Shown here: piece by piece, positions 15,753 to 24,190 of the stretch
Numbering within the stretch: the first letter of the stretch is position 1
Layout of the letters: every line of letters begins with the position of its first letter
From: C-114 sp963719285
Lineage (GTDB): Bacteria; Chloroflexota; Limnocylindria; Limnocylindrales; CSP1-4
DNA: 64,000 nt
Direction: 5' to 3'
Assembly (NCBI GenBank): GCA_963719285.1
Contig: CAVRBO010000003.1
Coordinates: 186,001 to 250,000 of the forward strand
Notes under the pieces: generated by a model
Databases searched by the model: none
Told to the model about the DNA's origin: nothing
The model's input: only the letters and a program-made list of their open reading frames with translations
Made by a program: the position numbers and the translations under genes

Positions 15753-16604
15753 TCAGTCCTCACGGTGGTAGGCCCCGCCGATCTCGTCGCGGATGATCCG
15801 GCCTTCCTCGAGCGCGACGACCCGCTTGCGCAGCGCGGTCACGACCTCGGCGTTGTGGGTGGCCATGAAGACCGTGACCCCGAGCTCGTTGATCCGCAGG
15901 AGGAGCTGGATGATCTCCCAGCTGATGAGCGGGTCGAGGTTGCCGGTGGGCTCGTCGGCGATGATGATCCGCGGGTCGTGGACGAGGGCTCGGGCGATGG
16001 CCGTCCGCTGCTGCTCCCCGCCCGACAGGGTGGACGGCAGCTGGCGCGCCTGCGCGCTGAGGCCCACGAGGGCGAGCGCGCGATCCACGGCCGGCCCGAT
16101 CTCCCGGCGGGGCGTGCCGGTCACCTCGAGCGCGAACGCGACGTTCTCGCGTACGGACTTCGTCGGGAGCAGCTTGAAGTCCTGGAAGACGATCCCGATC
16201 TTGCGCCGGATCCGGGCTACCTGGCGGCGGGGCAGCCGGGCGAGGTCGGCGTTGCCGAGGACGATCTCACCCGACGTCGGCAACTCGTCGCGGATGAGCA
16301 GCTTGATGAGCGTCGACTTGCCCGCGCCGGACGGGCCGACCAGGAAGACGAAGTCGCCCTCGGGCACGACGAGATCGACATCGCGCAGGGCCGTCTTGCC
16401 GTTCGGGTAGGTCTTCGTGACGTCGCGCAGGACGACGATCGGACGCTCGGGGTGGGCGCCGTCCGTCGCGTGGCCGGCCGTGTGGCCGGCCGTGCCGCCG
16501 GCCGATCGGGGAGTGGCCGGTCCGTAGCGGCGCTGGTCGCCGAGGAGGTCGCCACCGCCCAGCGAACGGGGCGACGGTGGCGTCGACGTCGTGCTCGTGG
16601 TCAC
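15753..16604 (-). CDS. ftsE: Cell division ATP-binding protein FtsE
   Basis: 283 residues with a GTG start. The first ~52 residues are a low-complexity Gly/Thr/His-rich extension (including GHTAGHA) not found in most FtsE proteins. The ABC domain then begins at IVVLRDVTKTYPNG. Walker A is GPSGAGKST, the signature is LSGGEQQRTAIARAL, Walker B is IIIADEPTGNLD, and the His switch is in MATHN. A start at an internal codon near the domain could give the usual ~230-aa form, but no ATG is placed there. It is coupled to ftsX (9-base gap) and powers it. Confidence 0.95.
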   Translation of the reverse strand: MTTSTTSTPPSPRSLGGGDLLGDQRRYGPATPRSAGGTAGHTAGHATDGAHPERPIVVLRDVTKTYPNGKTALRDVDLVVPEGDFVFLVGPSGAGKSTLIKLLIRDELPTSGEIVLGNADLARLPRRQVARIRRKIGIVFQDFKLLPTKSVRENVAFALEVTGTPRREIGPAVDRALALVGLSAQARQLPSTLSGGEQQRTAIARALVHDPRIIIADEPTGNLDPLISWEIIQLLLRINELGVTVFMATHNAEVVTALRKRVVALEEGRIIRDEIGGAYHRED

Positions 16605-16785
16605 GCACTCCTCCGTGGACGGCGAGGCTGGTGACGGCGGCTGCCGCCACGCGATCCATCGACTCCGACCACGGGCACGGAAGGGGGAGCCACGTCCGCG
16701 AGGCTACCACCGGTCGACCGAGAGCGGCAAACGGGTTGCCGCCGACCCACCGGGCGCGATCCCCGCCCCGGCGCGCGATCGCAGG

Positions 16786-16941
16786 CCCGGCGCGCGTGCG
16801 GACCCCGGCGCACAGCGCGCGACCCCCGCCCGGCGCGCGTACGGACCCCAGCGCACAGCGCGCGACCCCCGCCCGGCGCGCGTGCGGACCCCGGCGCACA
16901 GCGCGCGACCCCCGCCCGGCGCGCGATGCGGACCCCGGCGA
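16786..16941. repeat. 43-base tandem repeat, about 3.5 copies
   Basis: The copies begin CCCGGCGCGCG at 16786, 16829, 16872 and 16915, exactly 43 bases apart. They are almost identical; differences such as TGCGG versus TACGG and CCCCGG versus CCCCAG are single bases. The last copy is truncated. Confidence 0.9.
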
Positions 16942-17244
16942 GAGATCCGCCCGGCCCAAGGTGGCCAGATGCAAACCAGGCCGGCATCGGGCCGGCATCG
17001 GGCGGGAATTGGGCAGACGCCAGACCCGTCCAGGGCAAGAAGTAGTCACTAGCAGCTAACTGTCGGCGCTGCGTGACGCGGGACCGGGTCGCGACGTGGC
17101 CCCGAGGTGTCGTGAGTTGCAAATGGCCGTAACGGCGGGCCGAGTTCGCCGAGGAAGGGTCACCTGGCCGGGGGGTCGTCGAGGCAGGGCCGCCGGTGCA
17201 GGAGACCCTTGGCCATGCCGCACCGCCGGAGCGCTCGTGCCGTG

Positions 17245-17330
17245 GCCGCGAGACGGGAGCGGACCGGAGCGCTGGGAGCGGCAGCCGCAAGACGGGAGCG
17301 GACCGGAGCGCTGGGAGCGGCAGCCGCGAG
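17245..17330. repeat. 39-base tandem repeat, about 2.2 copies
   Basis: The unit starts GCCGCGAGACGGGAGCGGAC at 17245, recurs at 17284 with one change (GCCGCAAGAC), and begins a third time at 17323. It lies directly downstream of the GNAT gene stop codon region. Confidence 0.85.
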
Positions 17331-17363
17331 ACCGCGCCCTCGGGTCGCCGGGAGCGGCGGCTC

Positions 17364-18338
17364 CTACAGCAGGCCGGGCGAGATCGGCAGGTAGCGGGCG
17401 TAGTCGATGAGCGGGCGATCCCAGCAGAACAGGATCGGGAAGCCGTCGATGCGGAGGCCGGCCGCCAGGAGCGTCGTGACCGCGTCCGCGGCGTCGCCCG
17501 GGACCCACACGGCGTAGGCGCCCCGAGCGCGGACGGCACCGAACAGGTGGCCGAGCACCTGCGCGACCAGACCCGGCTGCCGGACCGCGATCGGGCCGAC
17601 ACGTCCCACCTCCGACCCGTAGCCGTAGCCGAGCACGGCGCCGTCGGCGTCCCGGTACAGGAAGCCGTGGCGGTCCCGTGTCCGCAGGTAGCGGTGGTCC
17701 TGCGGATGCTCGAAGCCGGCGAGCTCCAGATCCAGTGCGTTGACGGCGCCCATGAGCTCCTCGTGACCCGCCCCGCCCGGCGGGCCCGCCGCGATCGACT
17801 CGAAGGGCGTGGCGCTCACCCCGACCGGCAACGGTGGGAACACCTCGGGATGGCGCAGCTCGCCCACCAGGTCGAGCACGGGCATCCGCGGCACCATCCC
17901 GTACTTGCCGTACAGCGCCATCGAGATGGGCTGGGCACTGTCGATGGCCGTGTTGAGCGCGAGGCCGGCGTCGGCCGGCGGCAGGACCGCCTCGACGAGC
18001 GCACGCCCGAGACCGAGCCCCTGCTCCTCCGGCAGCACGAACAGCATCGACAGGAGCCATGACGCGCCGCGCACGACTGCCGATGCGAAGCCGATGACCC
18101 GCTCGCCGCCCGGCGCGCCGGCGTCGGGTCGGGTCGCGACCACGAACCGCTCAGGGTCGGTCGCCCGGAGGTGCTCGTACAGGAGCATGATCGAGGCGAG
18201 GTCGTCCGGGATCGGCGCCTGGTTGAGCCGGGCCGTGTAGTCGTTGATCGAGACCCGCCAGATCGCGGCGCAGGCGAGCAGCTCGTCGGGCCGGGCCGGT
18301 CGCAGGTCCGCCGTCTGGGTGCCCCGGCGGGCCGTCAC
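17364..18338 (-). CDS. GNAT-family N-acetyltransferase (two-domain)
   Basis: 324 residues with a GTG start. The first half contains the acetyl-CoA-binding motif A of the GNAT fold: LLSMLFVLPEEQGLGLGRALVEAVL (residues ~95-118). The second half, starting near residue 165, looks like a second, less conserved GNAT-like domain (GFLYRDADGAVLGYGYG is a beta-bulge region). Tandem GNAT proteins modify small molecules or proteins, and no substrate can be deduced. It lies downstream of prfB with a 61-base gap on the same strand, so it may share that transcript. The tandem repeats at its 3' side look like spacer DNA. Confidence 0.75.
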   Translation of the reverse strand: MTARRGTQTADLRPARPDELLACAAIWRVSINDYTARLNQAPIPDDLASIMLLYEHLRATDPERFVVATRPDAGAPGGERVIGFASAVVRGASWLLSMLFVLPEEQGLGLGRALVEAVLPPADAGLALNTAIDSAQPISMALYGKYGMVPRMPVLDLVGELRHPEVFPPLPVGVSATPFESIAAGPPGGAGHEELMGAVNALDLELAGFEHPQDHRYLRTRDRHGFLYRDADGAVLGYGYGSEVGRVGPIAVRQPGLVAQVLGHLFGAVRARGAYAVWVPGDAADAVTTLLAAGLRIDGFPILFCWDRPLIDYARYLPISPGLL

Positions 18339-18399
18339 GCCGTCACGCGATCACATCCCCGTGCGAGCAGCTCCGGCGCTCCGCCCGCCACCGCGCCCG

Positions 18400-19525
18400 T
18401 CACTCGGCGTCCTCGTCCGCGCCGCCGGTCACCGGCGCGCCGGTCGCCAGACGTTCCAGCTCCGCCTGCATGAACGTGTCGAGGTCGCCGTTGAGGACCG
18501 CGGCCGTATTCGACGTCTCGACCCCGGTCCGCAGGTCCTTGACCATCTGGTAGGGGTGGAGCACGTAGCTCCGGATCTGGTTGCCCCAGCCGGCCGAGAT
18601 GTGGTCGCCCCGGATCTCGCGCATCTCCGCCTCGCGCTCGGCAAGTCGCTTCTCCAGCAGGCGCGACTTGAGGACCTTGATCGCGGTCTCCTTGTTCTGG
18701 GTCTGCGACCGCTCGTTCTGGCTCTGGGCGACGATGCCCGTCGGCAGGTGGGTCAGCCGGACCGCGCTGTCGGTCTTGTTGACGTGCTGGCCGCCGGCGC
18801 CCTGGCTGCGGTAGGTATCGACCCGGATCTCGTCCCAGTCGAGCTCGATGTCCGGGTCGTCCTCGTCCACCTCCGGCACGACCTCCACGAGGGCGAAGGT
18901 CGTCTGGCGGCGGTTCTGGGCGTCGTACGGGCTGATCCGCACGAGCCGGTGGACACCTCGCTCGGCGCGCAGCCAGCCGTAGGCCCGCCTGCCGGCGATC
19001 TCGACCGTGGCGCTCTTGATCCCCGCCTGCTCGCCCTCGAGCTGGTCGACGATCTCGGTCTTGAACCGGTGGGTGTCGGCCCAGCGGAGGTACATCCGCA
19101 TGAGCATCTCGGCCCAGTCGGTCGCCTCGGTGCCACCCGCACCGGCGCTGATCGTGATGATCGCGGAGCGGTCGTCGTACTCGCCGGAGAACAGGAGCGT
19201 GGTCCGCTCGCGCGCGAACGTCCGCTCGAGCTCGTCCGAGTCGCGATCGAGCTCGGCGGCGATCTCGGGGTCCTCGGCCGCCAGGGGGGCCAGCTCGACG
19301 AGGTCGTCGGCCTTCTTGAGGATCCCGGTCCACAGGTCGAACTCGGTCCGCAGGCCGTCGGCCTCGCGGAGGACCTTCTGGGCGGCGCGCTGGTCGTCCC
19401 AGAAACCCGGGGCCAGGGTGAGCGCGTCGATCTCGGCTACGCGCCGGGTCTTGGCCTCGAGGTCAAAGCCGCCCCGAGGTCGCGCGGATCCGCTCGGCGA
19501 GGTCGCGGATGGCGGACGCGTCCAC
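18400..19525 (-). CDS. prfB: Peptide chain release factor 2, with programmed +1 frameshift
   Basis: Coding is complement(join(18400..19464,19466..19525)). The GTG at 19525 opens 20 codons ending GGG CGG CTT TGA (TGA at 19463-19465). Slipping +1 at CTT T gives GAC CTC GAG GCC and a 374-residue RF2. CTT-TGA-C after a G-rich, Shine-Dalgarno-like stretch is the standard prfB autoregulation site: low RF2 favours frameshifting and hence more RF2. The GGQ loop RSQGAGGQHVNKTDSAVR is intact. The codon-reading tripeptide is SPY (LVRISPYDAQ) instead of the usual SPF. The GTG abuts the stop codon of the Cys-rich protein gene, so the two genes are coupled. Confidence 0.95.
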
Positions 19526-19750
19526 CTAGTTCCGCACTCGCAGGTCCTGGAGCAGGATCGGGCGGAGCTCGATGAGCCGCAGGGCGGTCTTGCTCCGGGC
19601 GACGACGGGGTTCACGCAGGGACAGTAGCCATTGTGGGGACAGACGCCGCAGTTGCCGTCGCAGTCGAGGGCGGCCGCATAGCTGCAGGACCGGCAATCC
19701 TTTTCGCACGCTATGAGATCGACGAACGACGCTTCCTCGGCCTGCTTCAC
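19526..19750 (-). CDS. Small cysteine-rich protein (74 aa) coupled to prfB
   Basis: The GTG start has GAGGAGAGGG 7 bases upstream. Eight cysteines lie within residues 15-45 in the order C-x3-C-x2-C-x7-C-x3-C-x2-C-x5-C-x-C, a spacing that suggests bound metal (zinc or an iron-sulfur cluster). The last 25 residues are a basic/hydrophobic helix (ARSKTALRLIELRPILLQDLRV). Its TAG stop directly touches the prfB GTG. No known domain was recognised. A redox- or metal-responsive accessory to translation termination is speculative, but the tight coupling to prfB is direct evidence of co-expression. Confidence 0.75.
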   Translation of the reverse strand: MKQAEEASFVDLIACEKDCRSCSYAAALDCDGNCGVCPHNGYCPCVNPVVARSKTALRLIELRPILLQDLRVRN

Positions 19751-20027
19751 GTGGTCCCTCTCCTCGTGGCTGGTGGCGCGCGGGGGCTCTGTTCGGTTCG
19801 CGGAAAGCGGCCGTCAGGCTGGGGGTCACGACGGCCACGATCTGGGGCGGCGCGGGCCGGCGTCCGGTCCGGGTAAGCGATTTCGCACAGTATAGGTGCT
19901 CAATTCCGGCACGCCAAGGGGGGTGTCCCGCGATTCGTACCAGTTTTCTGGTCCAAATCGGGCCATCCCGCCGGGAGCGAACAGCCGCGGCCGTCGAGGC
20001 GCCGATCGGGCGCCCGAACGCCGCCAT

Positions 20028-20126
20028 GAGGGCGCCGGTCGAAGCGCCCGGTCGAAGCGCCCGGTCGACGCGCCCGGTCGAAGCGCCCGGTCAGGGGCCG
20101 GTCAGGGGCCGGTCAGGGAACCGGTC
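20028..20126. repeat. 13-base and 11/12-base tandem repeats
   Basis: GAAGCGCCCGGTC repeats at 20041, 20054, 20067 (GAC variant) and 20080. AGGGGCCGGTC follows at 20093 and 20104, then AGGGAACCGGTC at 20115. The block runs into the stop codon of the DUF218 gene. The region 19751-20027 shows no gene; it must contain the promoter of the Cys-rich gene/prfB unit. Confidence 0.85.
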
Positions 20127-20763
20127 AGCGAGCCACCGGACCGGCGTCCTCGGACGTGGAACCCTTGAAGAACAGGTAGTAGGCCAGCGCGCCGAGCTCG
20201 TGGACCGTGGCGTCGAGCTTCTGCACCGGGTCGCTCTCGACGCGGCTCGTCGGGGTGGGCGAACCGTACGATTCGATACCCAGGTCCGCCGCCATCCGCA
20301 GGACCCGGAGCATGTGGGTGGGATCGCTCACGAACACGGCGTCGCGGATGCCCAGACCGCGGAGGAGCCGGGCGACGCCCTGGAGCGATTCGAGCGTCGT
20401 TCGCCCGGCGTCCTCCATCGCGATCGCCCGGGCCGGCACACCATGGGCCAGTGCGTAATCGCGCGCCGCCGCCGCCTCGGTCGTCCGGTCGCCCTGGGCC
20501 TTGCCGCCGGTCACGACCAGGACCGGGGCCATGTTCGCCAGGTACAGGTCGATCGCATGGTCCAGCCGGGCGGCGAAGACGGGCGACGGCCGGCCGTCGA
20601 ACTGGGCCGCGCCGAGCACCACGATCGCGCCGGCCGGCCGGCCTTCGTCGCGGCCGCCCTCCTGCCAGATCCGGAACGTCGCGTACGCGGCGAGGGCGCC
20701 GGCACCGAGCGCTGCCGCGACGATCAAGACGAGGATATCGGCGATCCGGCGGCCGGGCGTCAC
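20125..20763 (-). CDS. DUF218/YdcF-family membrane-anchored protein
   Basis: 212 residues. The GTG start overlaps the secA stop (GTGA). One transmembrane helix is at residues ~8-30 (IADILVLIVAAALGAGALAAY). The DUF218 fold follows: IVVLGAAQFDGRPSPVFAARLDHAIDLY, VLVVTGGKAQGDRTTEA, and FVSDPTHMLRVLRMAADLG. The family includes E. coli SanA and ElyC, which act on envelope or vancomycin-related processes; exact chemistry is unsettled. Coupling to secA suggests a membrane or secretion-related role in this organism, but this is only inferred. Confidence 0.85.
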   Translation of the reverse strand: MTPGRRIADILVLIVAAALGAGALAAYATFRIWQEGGRDEGRPAGAIVVLGAAQFDGRPSPVFAARLDHAIDLYLANMAPVLVVTGGKAQGDRTTEAAAARDYALAHGVPARAIAMEDAGRTTLESLQGVARLLRGLGIRDAVFVSDPTHMLRVLRMAADLGIESYGSPTPTSRVESDPVQKLDATVHELGALAYYLFFKGSTSEDAGPVAR

Positions 20764-23700
20764 CGCCCGTGGCACTTCTTGTACTTCAACCCCGAGCCGC
20801 AGAAGCACGGATCGTTGCGCCCGATGCGCGCTCCCGCCGGCGTGTAGCCCGGCCGCAGGGCGCCGTTGACCGCCGCGCCGCCGCCCCCGGCAGTGCCCGC
20901 GGCGCCGGTACCGTCGCCCACGGCGCGGTCGCCGAGCGACTCCGTGCCGCGCATGTCCGGACCCTTCGGCAGGCCGCGGATCGGCGGGTTCGAGCCGAGT
21001 GCCGCGTTGCCCTCGTTCCGGCCGCCCTTCTGGCCTCCGGCCGTGCCGCCGCCCCGGATCGCGTCGGCACCGGCCGCGAGATCGGACGCGAGCTTCTCTT
21101 CGGCCGAACCCGGAGCCGGCCCGCGGGTCACGGTCACCCGGAAGATCGTCGTGGCGACCTGGTGGCGGATGAGCGCCCGGAGCTCCTCGTACAGCCCGAA
21201 CGCCTCCTTCTTGAACTCGTTGAGCGGGTCCTGCTGGGCGTAGCCGCGCAGGCCGATCCCCCGCCGCATGTCGTCGAGCTCGGTCAGGTGCTCCACCCAC
21301 AGGGAGTCGATCGTGCGCACGAGGACGAGCCGCTCCACGAGCGACCAGTCCGCCTCGCCGACCTCGGCCGTCTTGGCCGTCAGGCGGGCGTCGACGATCT
21401 CGCGGAGGTGGCCGGCCAGCTCCTCGCGGCCGTGGATCTCGGCGAGGGTGTCCTCGCTCGCGTCGTCGCCGTCGAGGCCCATCGCCCGGAGCGCGGCCGT
21501 GAGGCCCTCGAGGTTCCACTCGGCCGGGGCGTCCGAGGCGGCGTACGTGCCGATCAGCGCGTCCACCTCGTCGTCGAGGAACGACAGCACGGTCTCGCCG
21601 AGGTCCTCGTTGCGGAGCACCTTGTCGCGTTCGGCGTAGATGGTCTCGCGCTGCTTGTTGATGACGTCGTCGAATTCGACGACGCGCTTGCGGATGTCGA
21701 AGTTGAAGCCCTCGACCCGGCTCTGGGCGCTCTCGATCGTCTTCGACACGAGGCGCGACTCGATCGCGACATCGTCCTCGAGCCCCATCCGCTCCATGAG
21801 CCCGGCGACCCGGTCCGATGCGAACCGCTTCATGAGGTCGTCGTCGAGCGAGAGGTAGAAGCGCGAGGAGCCGGGGTCGCCCTGCCGCCCCGCACGGCCG
21901 CGGAGCTGGTTGTCGATGCGACGGCTGTCGTGGCGCTCCGTGCCGATGATATGCAGTCCGCCGGCCTCCACGACCCGGATGTGGTCCTCCTCGCAGATCC
22001 GGCCGGCTTCTTCCAGGGCCGCCTCGTAGGTCGCCTCGTCGACCTCGGCCGGGTTGAGGCCCTTGCGGTGGAGGATCTCCGAGGCGAGGCCGGCCGGGTC
22101 GCCGCCGAGCTTGATGTCCGTCCCGCGGCCGGCCATGTTCGTGGCGATGGTCACCGCCCGGCTGCGCCCGGCCTGGGCGACGATCCCGGATTCCTTCTCG
22201 TGGAATTTCGCGTTCAGGGTCTCGTGCTTGATGCCCCGCCGGTTCAACATCTCGGACAGGACTTCGCTCTTCTCCACGGAGATCGTGCCGACGAGGACGG
22301 GCCGGCCGTTCTCGGTCATCTCGCCGATCTCGTCGATGAGGGCGTTGAACTTGCCGACCTCGTTCCGGAAGACGAGGTCCGCGTCGTCCTGCCGGATCAT
22401 CTCGCGGTGGGTCGGGATCGCCACGACCTCGAGGGTGTAGATCTTGTGGAACTCCTCGGCCTCGGTCATGGCCGTGCCGGTCATCCCGGCGAGCTTGTCG
22501 TACAGCCGGAAGTAGTTCTGGAACGTGATCGTGGCCAGGGTCACCGACTCGCGCTGGACGCGCAGTCCTTCCTTCGCCTCGACGGCCTGGTGGAGCCCCT
22601 CGCTCCAGCGCCGGCCCGGCATCTGCCGCCCGGTGAACTCGTCGACGATGACGATCTCGCCGTCCTTGACGATGTAGTCGCGGTCGCGCTTGTAGAGGGC
22701 GTGGGCCTTGAGGGCCTGCTCGAAGTGGCGGGCGAGCGTCGGGTCCGCGTCGTACATGTTCTCGACGCCCAGCCAGCCCTCCATCTTGTGGATGCCTTCC
22801 TCGGTCGGGCTGACGGCGCGGTCCTTGAGGTCGACGAAGTAGTCGCCGCCCTCTTCGTCGCCCTCCGGGCGGCCCTGGAGGCGGGGCACGATCCGGGCGA
22901 ACGTGTAGTACTTGTCGGCCGACTCCTCGGCCTGGCCGCTGATGATGAGCGGCGTCCGCGCCTCGTCGATGAGGATGTTGTCGACCTCGTCGACGATCGC
23001 GAAGAAGCGCCCTCGCTGCACGCGCTGGTCCAGCTCGACCACCATGTTGTCGCGCAGGTAGTCGAACCCGAACTCGTTGTTCGTGCCGTACGTGATATCG
23101 GCCGCGTAGGCCTCCACCCGCGAGACCGGGCGCAGGTTGATGAGTCGCTCGTCGGTGGTCGGGTAACCCGGCTCGAAGACGAAGCTCGCGTCGTGGGTGA
23201 TCATCCCGACGCTCACGCCGAGGAAGTGGAAGACCGGCCCCATCCACTGCGGGTCGCGCCGGGCCAGGTAGTCGTTGACGGTCACGACGTGGACGCCGAG
23301 GCCCGAGAGGCTGTTGAGGATCGCGGCCATCGGGGCGACGAGGGTCTTGCCCTCGCCGGTCTTCATCTCGGCGATCCTGCCCTGGTGAAGGACGGTCGCG
23401 CCGACGAGCTGGACGTCGAAGTGGCGCATCCCGAGGGTCCGTCGCATGGCCTCACGGGTCGCCGCGAAGACCTCCGCCGCCACCTCGTCCATGGCCGCCT
23501 GGAGCCGATCCTTCTCGCGCTTGCGGCGTGCCTTGAGGTGCTCGCGGCGGCGTTCGAGATCGGGATGGTGGAGTTCGTCCTCGGACGGCTCGTCGGGGAC
23601 GGCCGCCTCGTGGATCTCCTCGCGGATGTCGGCGATCCGGGCGCGGATCTCCTCGTCCGACATGGCCTCGAACTCGGGCTCGAGCCGATTCGCTTCGTCG

Positions 23701-23771
23701 ACCATCGGCTGGATGCGTCGAATCTCGCGGTCGTTCGAGTCGACGAATCGATTGAGAAAGCCCAGAACCAT
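20760..23771 (-). CDS. secA: Preprotein translocase ATPase SecA
   Basis: 1003 residues from the ATG at 23771 (MVLGFLNRFVDSND). Key elements are Walker A MKTGEGKT, DEVDNILIDEA (DEAD-like box), YGTNNEFGFDYLRDNM, GMTGTAMTE, TIATNMAGRGTDIKLGG, and the C-terminal zinc motif NDPCFCGSGLKYKKCHGR, which binds SecB or the ribosome. The linker before the zinc motif is Gly/Ala-rich and long. SecA drives secretion through SecYEG. TATACT at 23781-23786 ends 9 bases before the ATG, so the message has almost no leader. The stop overlaps the DUF218 gene. An in-frame ATG 11 codons upstream is rejected because it would lie on the promoter. Confidence 0.97.
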   Translation of the reverse strand: MVLGFLNRFVDSNDREIRRIQPMVDEANRLEPEFEAMSDEEIRARIADIREEIHEAAVPDEPSEDELHHPDLERRREHLKARRKREKDRLQAAMDEVAAEVFAATREAMRRTLGMRHFDVQLVGATVLHQGRIAEMKTGEGKTLVAPMAAILNSLSGLGVHVVTVNDYLARRDPQWMGPVFHFLGVSVGMITHDASFVFEPGYPTTDERLINLRPVSRVEAYAADITYGTNNEFGFDYLRDNMVVELDQRVQRGRFFAIVDEVDNILIDEARTPLIISGQAEESADKYYTFARIVPRLQGRPEGDEEGGDYFVDLKDRAVSPTEEGIHKMEGWLGVENMYDADPTLARHFEQALKAHALYKRDRDYIVKDGEIVIVDEFTGRQMPGRRWSEGLHQAVEAKEGLRVQRESVTLATITFQNYFRLYDKLAGMTGTAMTEAEEFHKIYTLEVVAIPTHREMIRQDDADLVFRNEVGKFNALIDEIGEMTENGRPVLVGTISVEKSEVLSEMLNRRGIKHETLNAKFHEKESGIVAQAGRSRAVTIATNMAGRGTDIKLGGDPAGLASEILHRKGLNPAEVDEATYEAALEEAGRICEEDHIRVVEAGGLHIIGTERHDSRRIDNQLRGRAGRQGDPGSSRFYLSLDDDLMKRFASDRVAGLMERMGLEDDVAIESRLVSKTIESAQSRVEGFNFDIRKRVVEFDDVINKQRETIYAERDKVLRNEDLGETVLSFLDDEVDALIGTYAASDAPAEWNLEGLTAALRAMGLDGDDASEDTLAEIHGREELAGHLREIVDARLTAKTAEVGEADWSLVERLVLVRTIDSLWVEHLTELDDMRRGIGLRGYAQQDPLNEFKKEAFGLYEELRALIRHQVATTIFRVTVTRGPAPGSAEEKLASDLAAGADAIRGGGTAGGQKGGRNEGNAALGSNPPIRGLPKGPDMRGTESLGDRAVGDGTGAAGTAGGGGAAVNGALRPGYTPAGARIGRNDPCFCGSGLKYKKCHGR

Positions 23772-23780
23772 AGCCGGGGA

Positions 23781-23786
23781 AGTATA
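23781..23786 (-). promoter_or_regulatory. -10 element of secA promoter
   Basis: TATACT on the minus strand, 9 bases before the secA ATG. No convincing -35 is seen. The predicted start of transcription falls within two bases of the start codon. Confidence 0.6.
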
Positions 23787-23942
23787 GGCGAGCCCGTCCT
23801 CCACCCCCGTTCAGGAGAGCGACGCAGGCGTGCGGGCCGGTGTCGGCGCGCAGAGGTAGCCGTCTGTGGCTAAGTCCTGATGCCCTGCGGTTCGGTGCCG
23901 ACCGGGCGGACGTGTGCTGCCGATCGGGCGGGCGTGCGCGGG

Positions 23943-24164
23943 TCAGTCGGCGTGCGGCCTCCGCGGACGCGGGAGGGCCACCGGTGCGTCCGGGATGGCG
24001 ATCGTCAGGTCGGACCCGTCCGAGGCGTGCCCGGCCTGGTCCTTGCCGCGCTCGACGAGGATCTCCACGGACGGCACGGACCGGAAGATCTTGTGCTCGA
24101 GGTCCACGAGGGCGCCGCCGACGATCTGGGTGGCGGAGGGTCGAGCCCGCTTGCGCTTGGTCAC
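23943..24164 (-). CDS. Small hypothetical protein with basic N-terminus (73 aa)
   Basis: A GTG at 24164 gives 73 residues. It starts with a basic stretch (TKRKRARPSATQ), has an amphipathic core (IVGGALVDLEHKIFRSVPSVEILVERG) and a Pro/Arg-rich end. No transmembrane segment or known domain is seen. It follows the 86-aa membrane protein by 26 bases on the same strand and is the last gene of the gyrA-prs transcript. The frame also runs upstream through the preceding gene, but that extension is arginine-rich noise. Reality is supported by the ordered core and operon position, not by family recognition. Confidence 0.5.
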   Translation of the reverse strand: MTKRKRARPSATQIVGGALVDLEHKIFRSVPSVEILVERGKDQAGHASDGSDLTIAIPDAPVALPRPRRPHAD

Positions 24165-24190
24165 GGTCGCCCGTTCGGCTTTCCGGCCGG

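Larger units (their letters stand above)
16605..17363. other. Gene-poor spacer with two tandem repeat blocks
   Basis: 760 bases between the ftsE start and the GNAT gene end. No convincing coding frame was seen. It contains a 43-base tandem repeat (16786-16941) and a 39-base tandem repeat (17245-17330), both very GC-rich. The ftsE promoter must lie in the first ~150 bases, but no clear hexamers were recognised. Confidence 0.6.

Noticed and set aside
16605..17363. Coding region in the ftsE-GNAT spacer
   Set aside because: Frames exist on both strands but consist of the tandem repeat translated into Arg/Gly/Ala/Pro strings, with no start signals.
19463..19525. prfB broken by a frameshift or a sequencing error
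   Set aside because: The CTT TGA C site after a G-rich stretch at codon 20-21 is the known prfB recoding signal.
20451..23873. Very long plus-strand frame opposite secA (over 1100 codons)
   Set aside because: It is antisense to secA, whose motifs are complete. In ~70% GC DNA the complementary frame of a real gene is usually open, and the translation is a low-complexity Arg/Val/Asp string.
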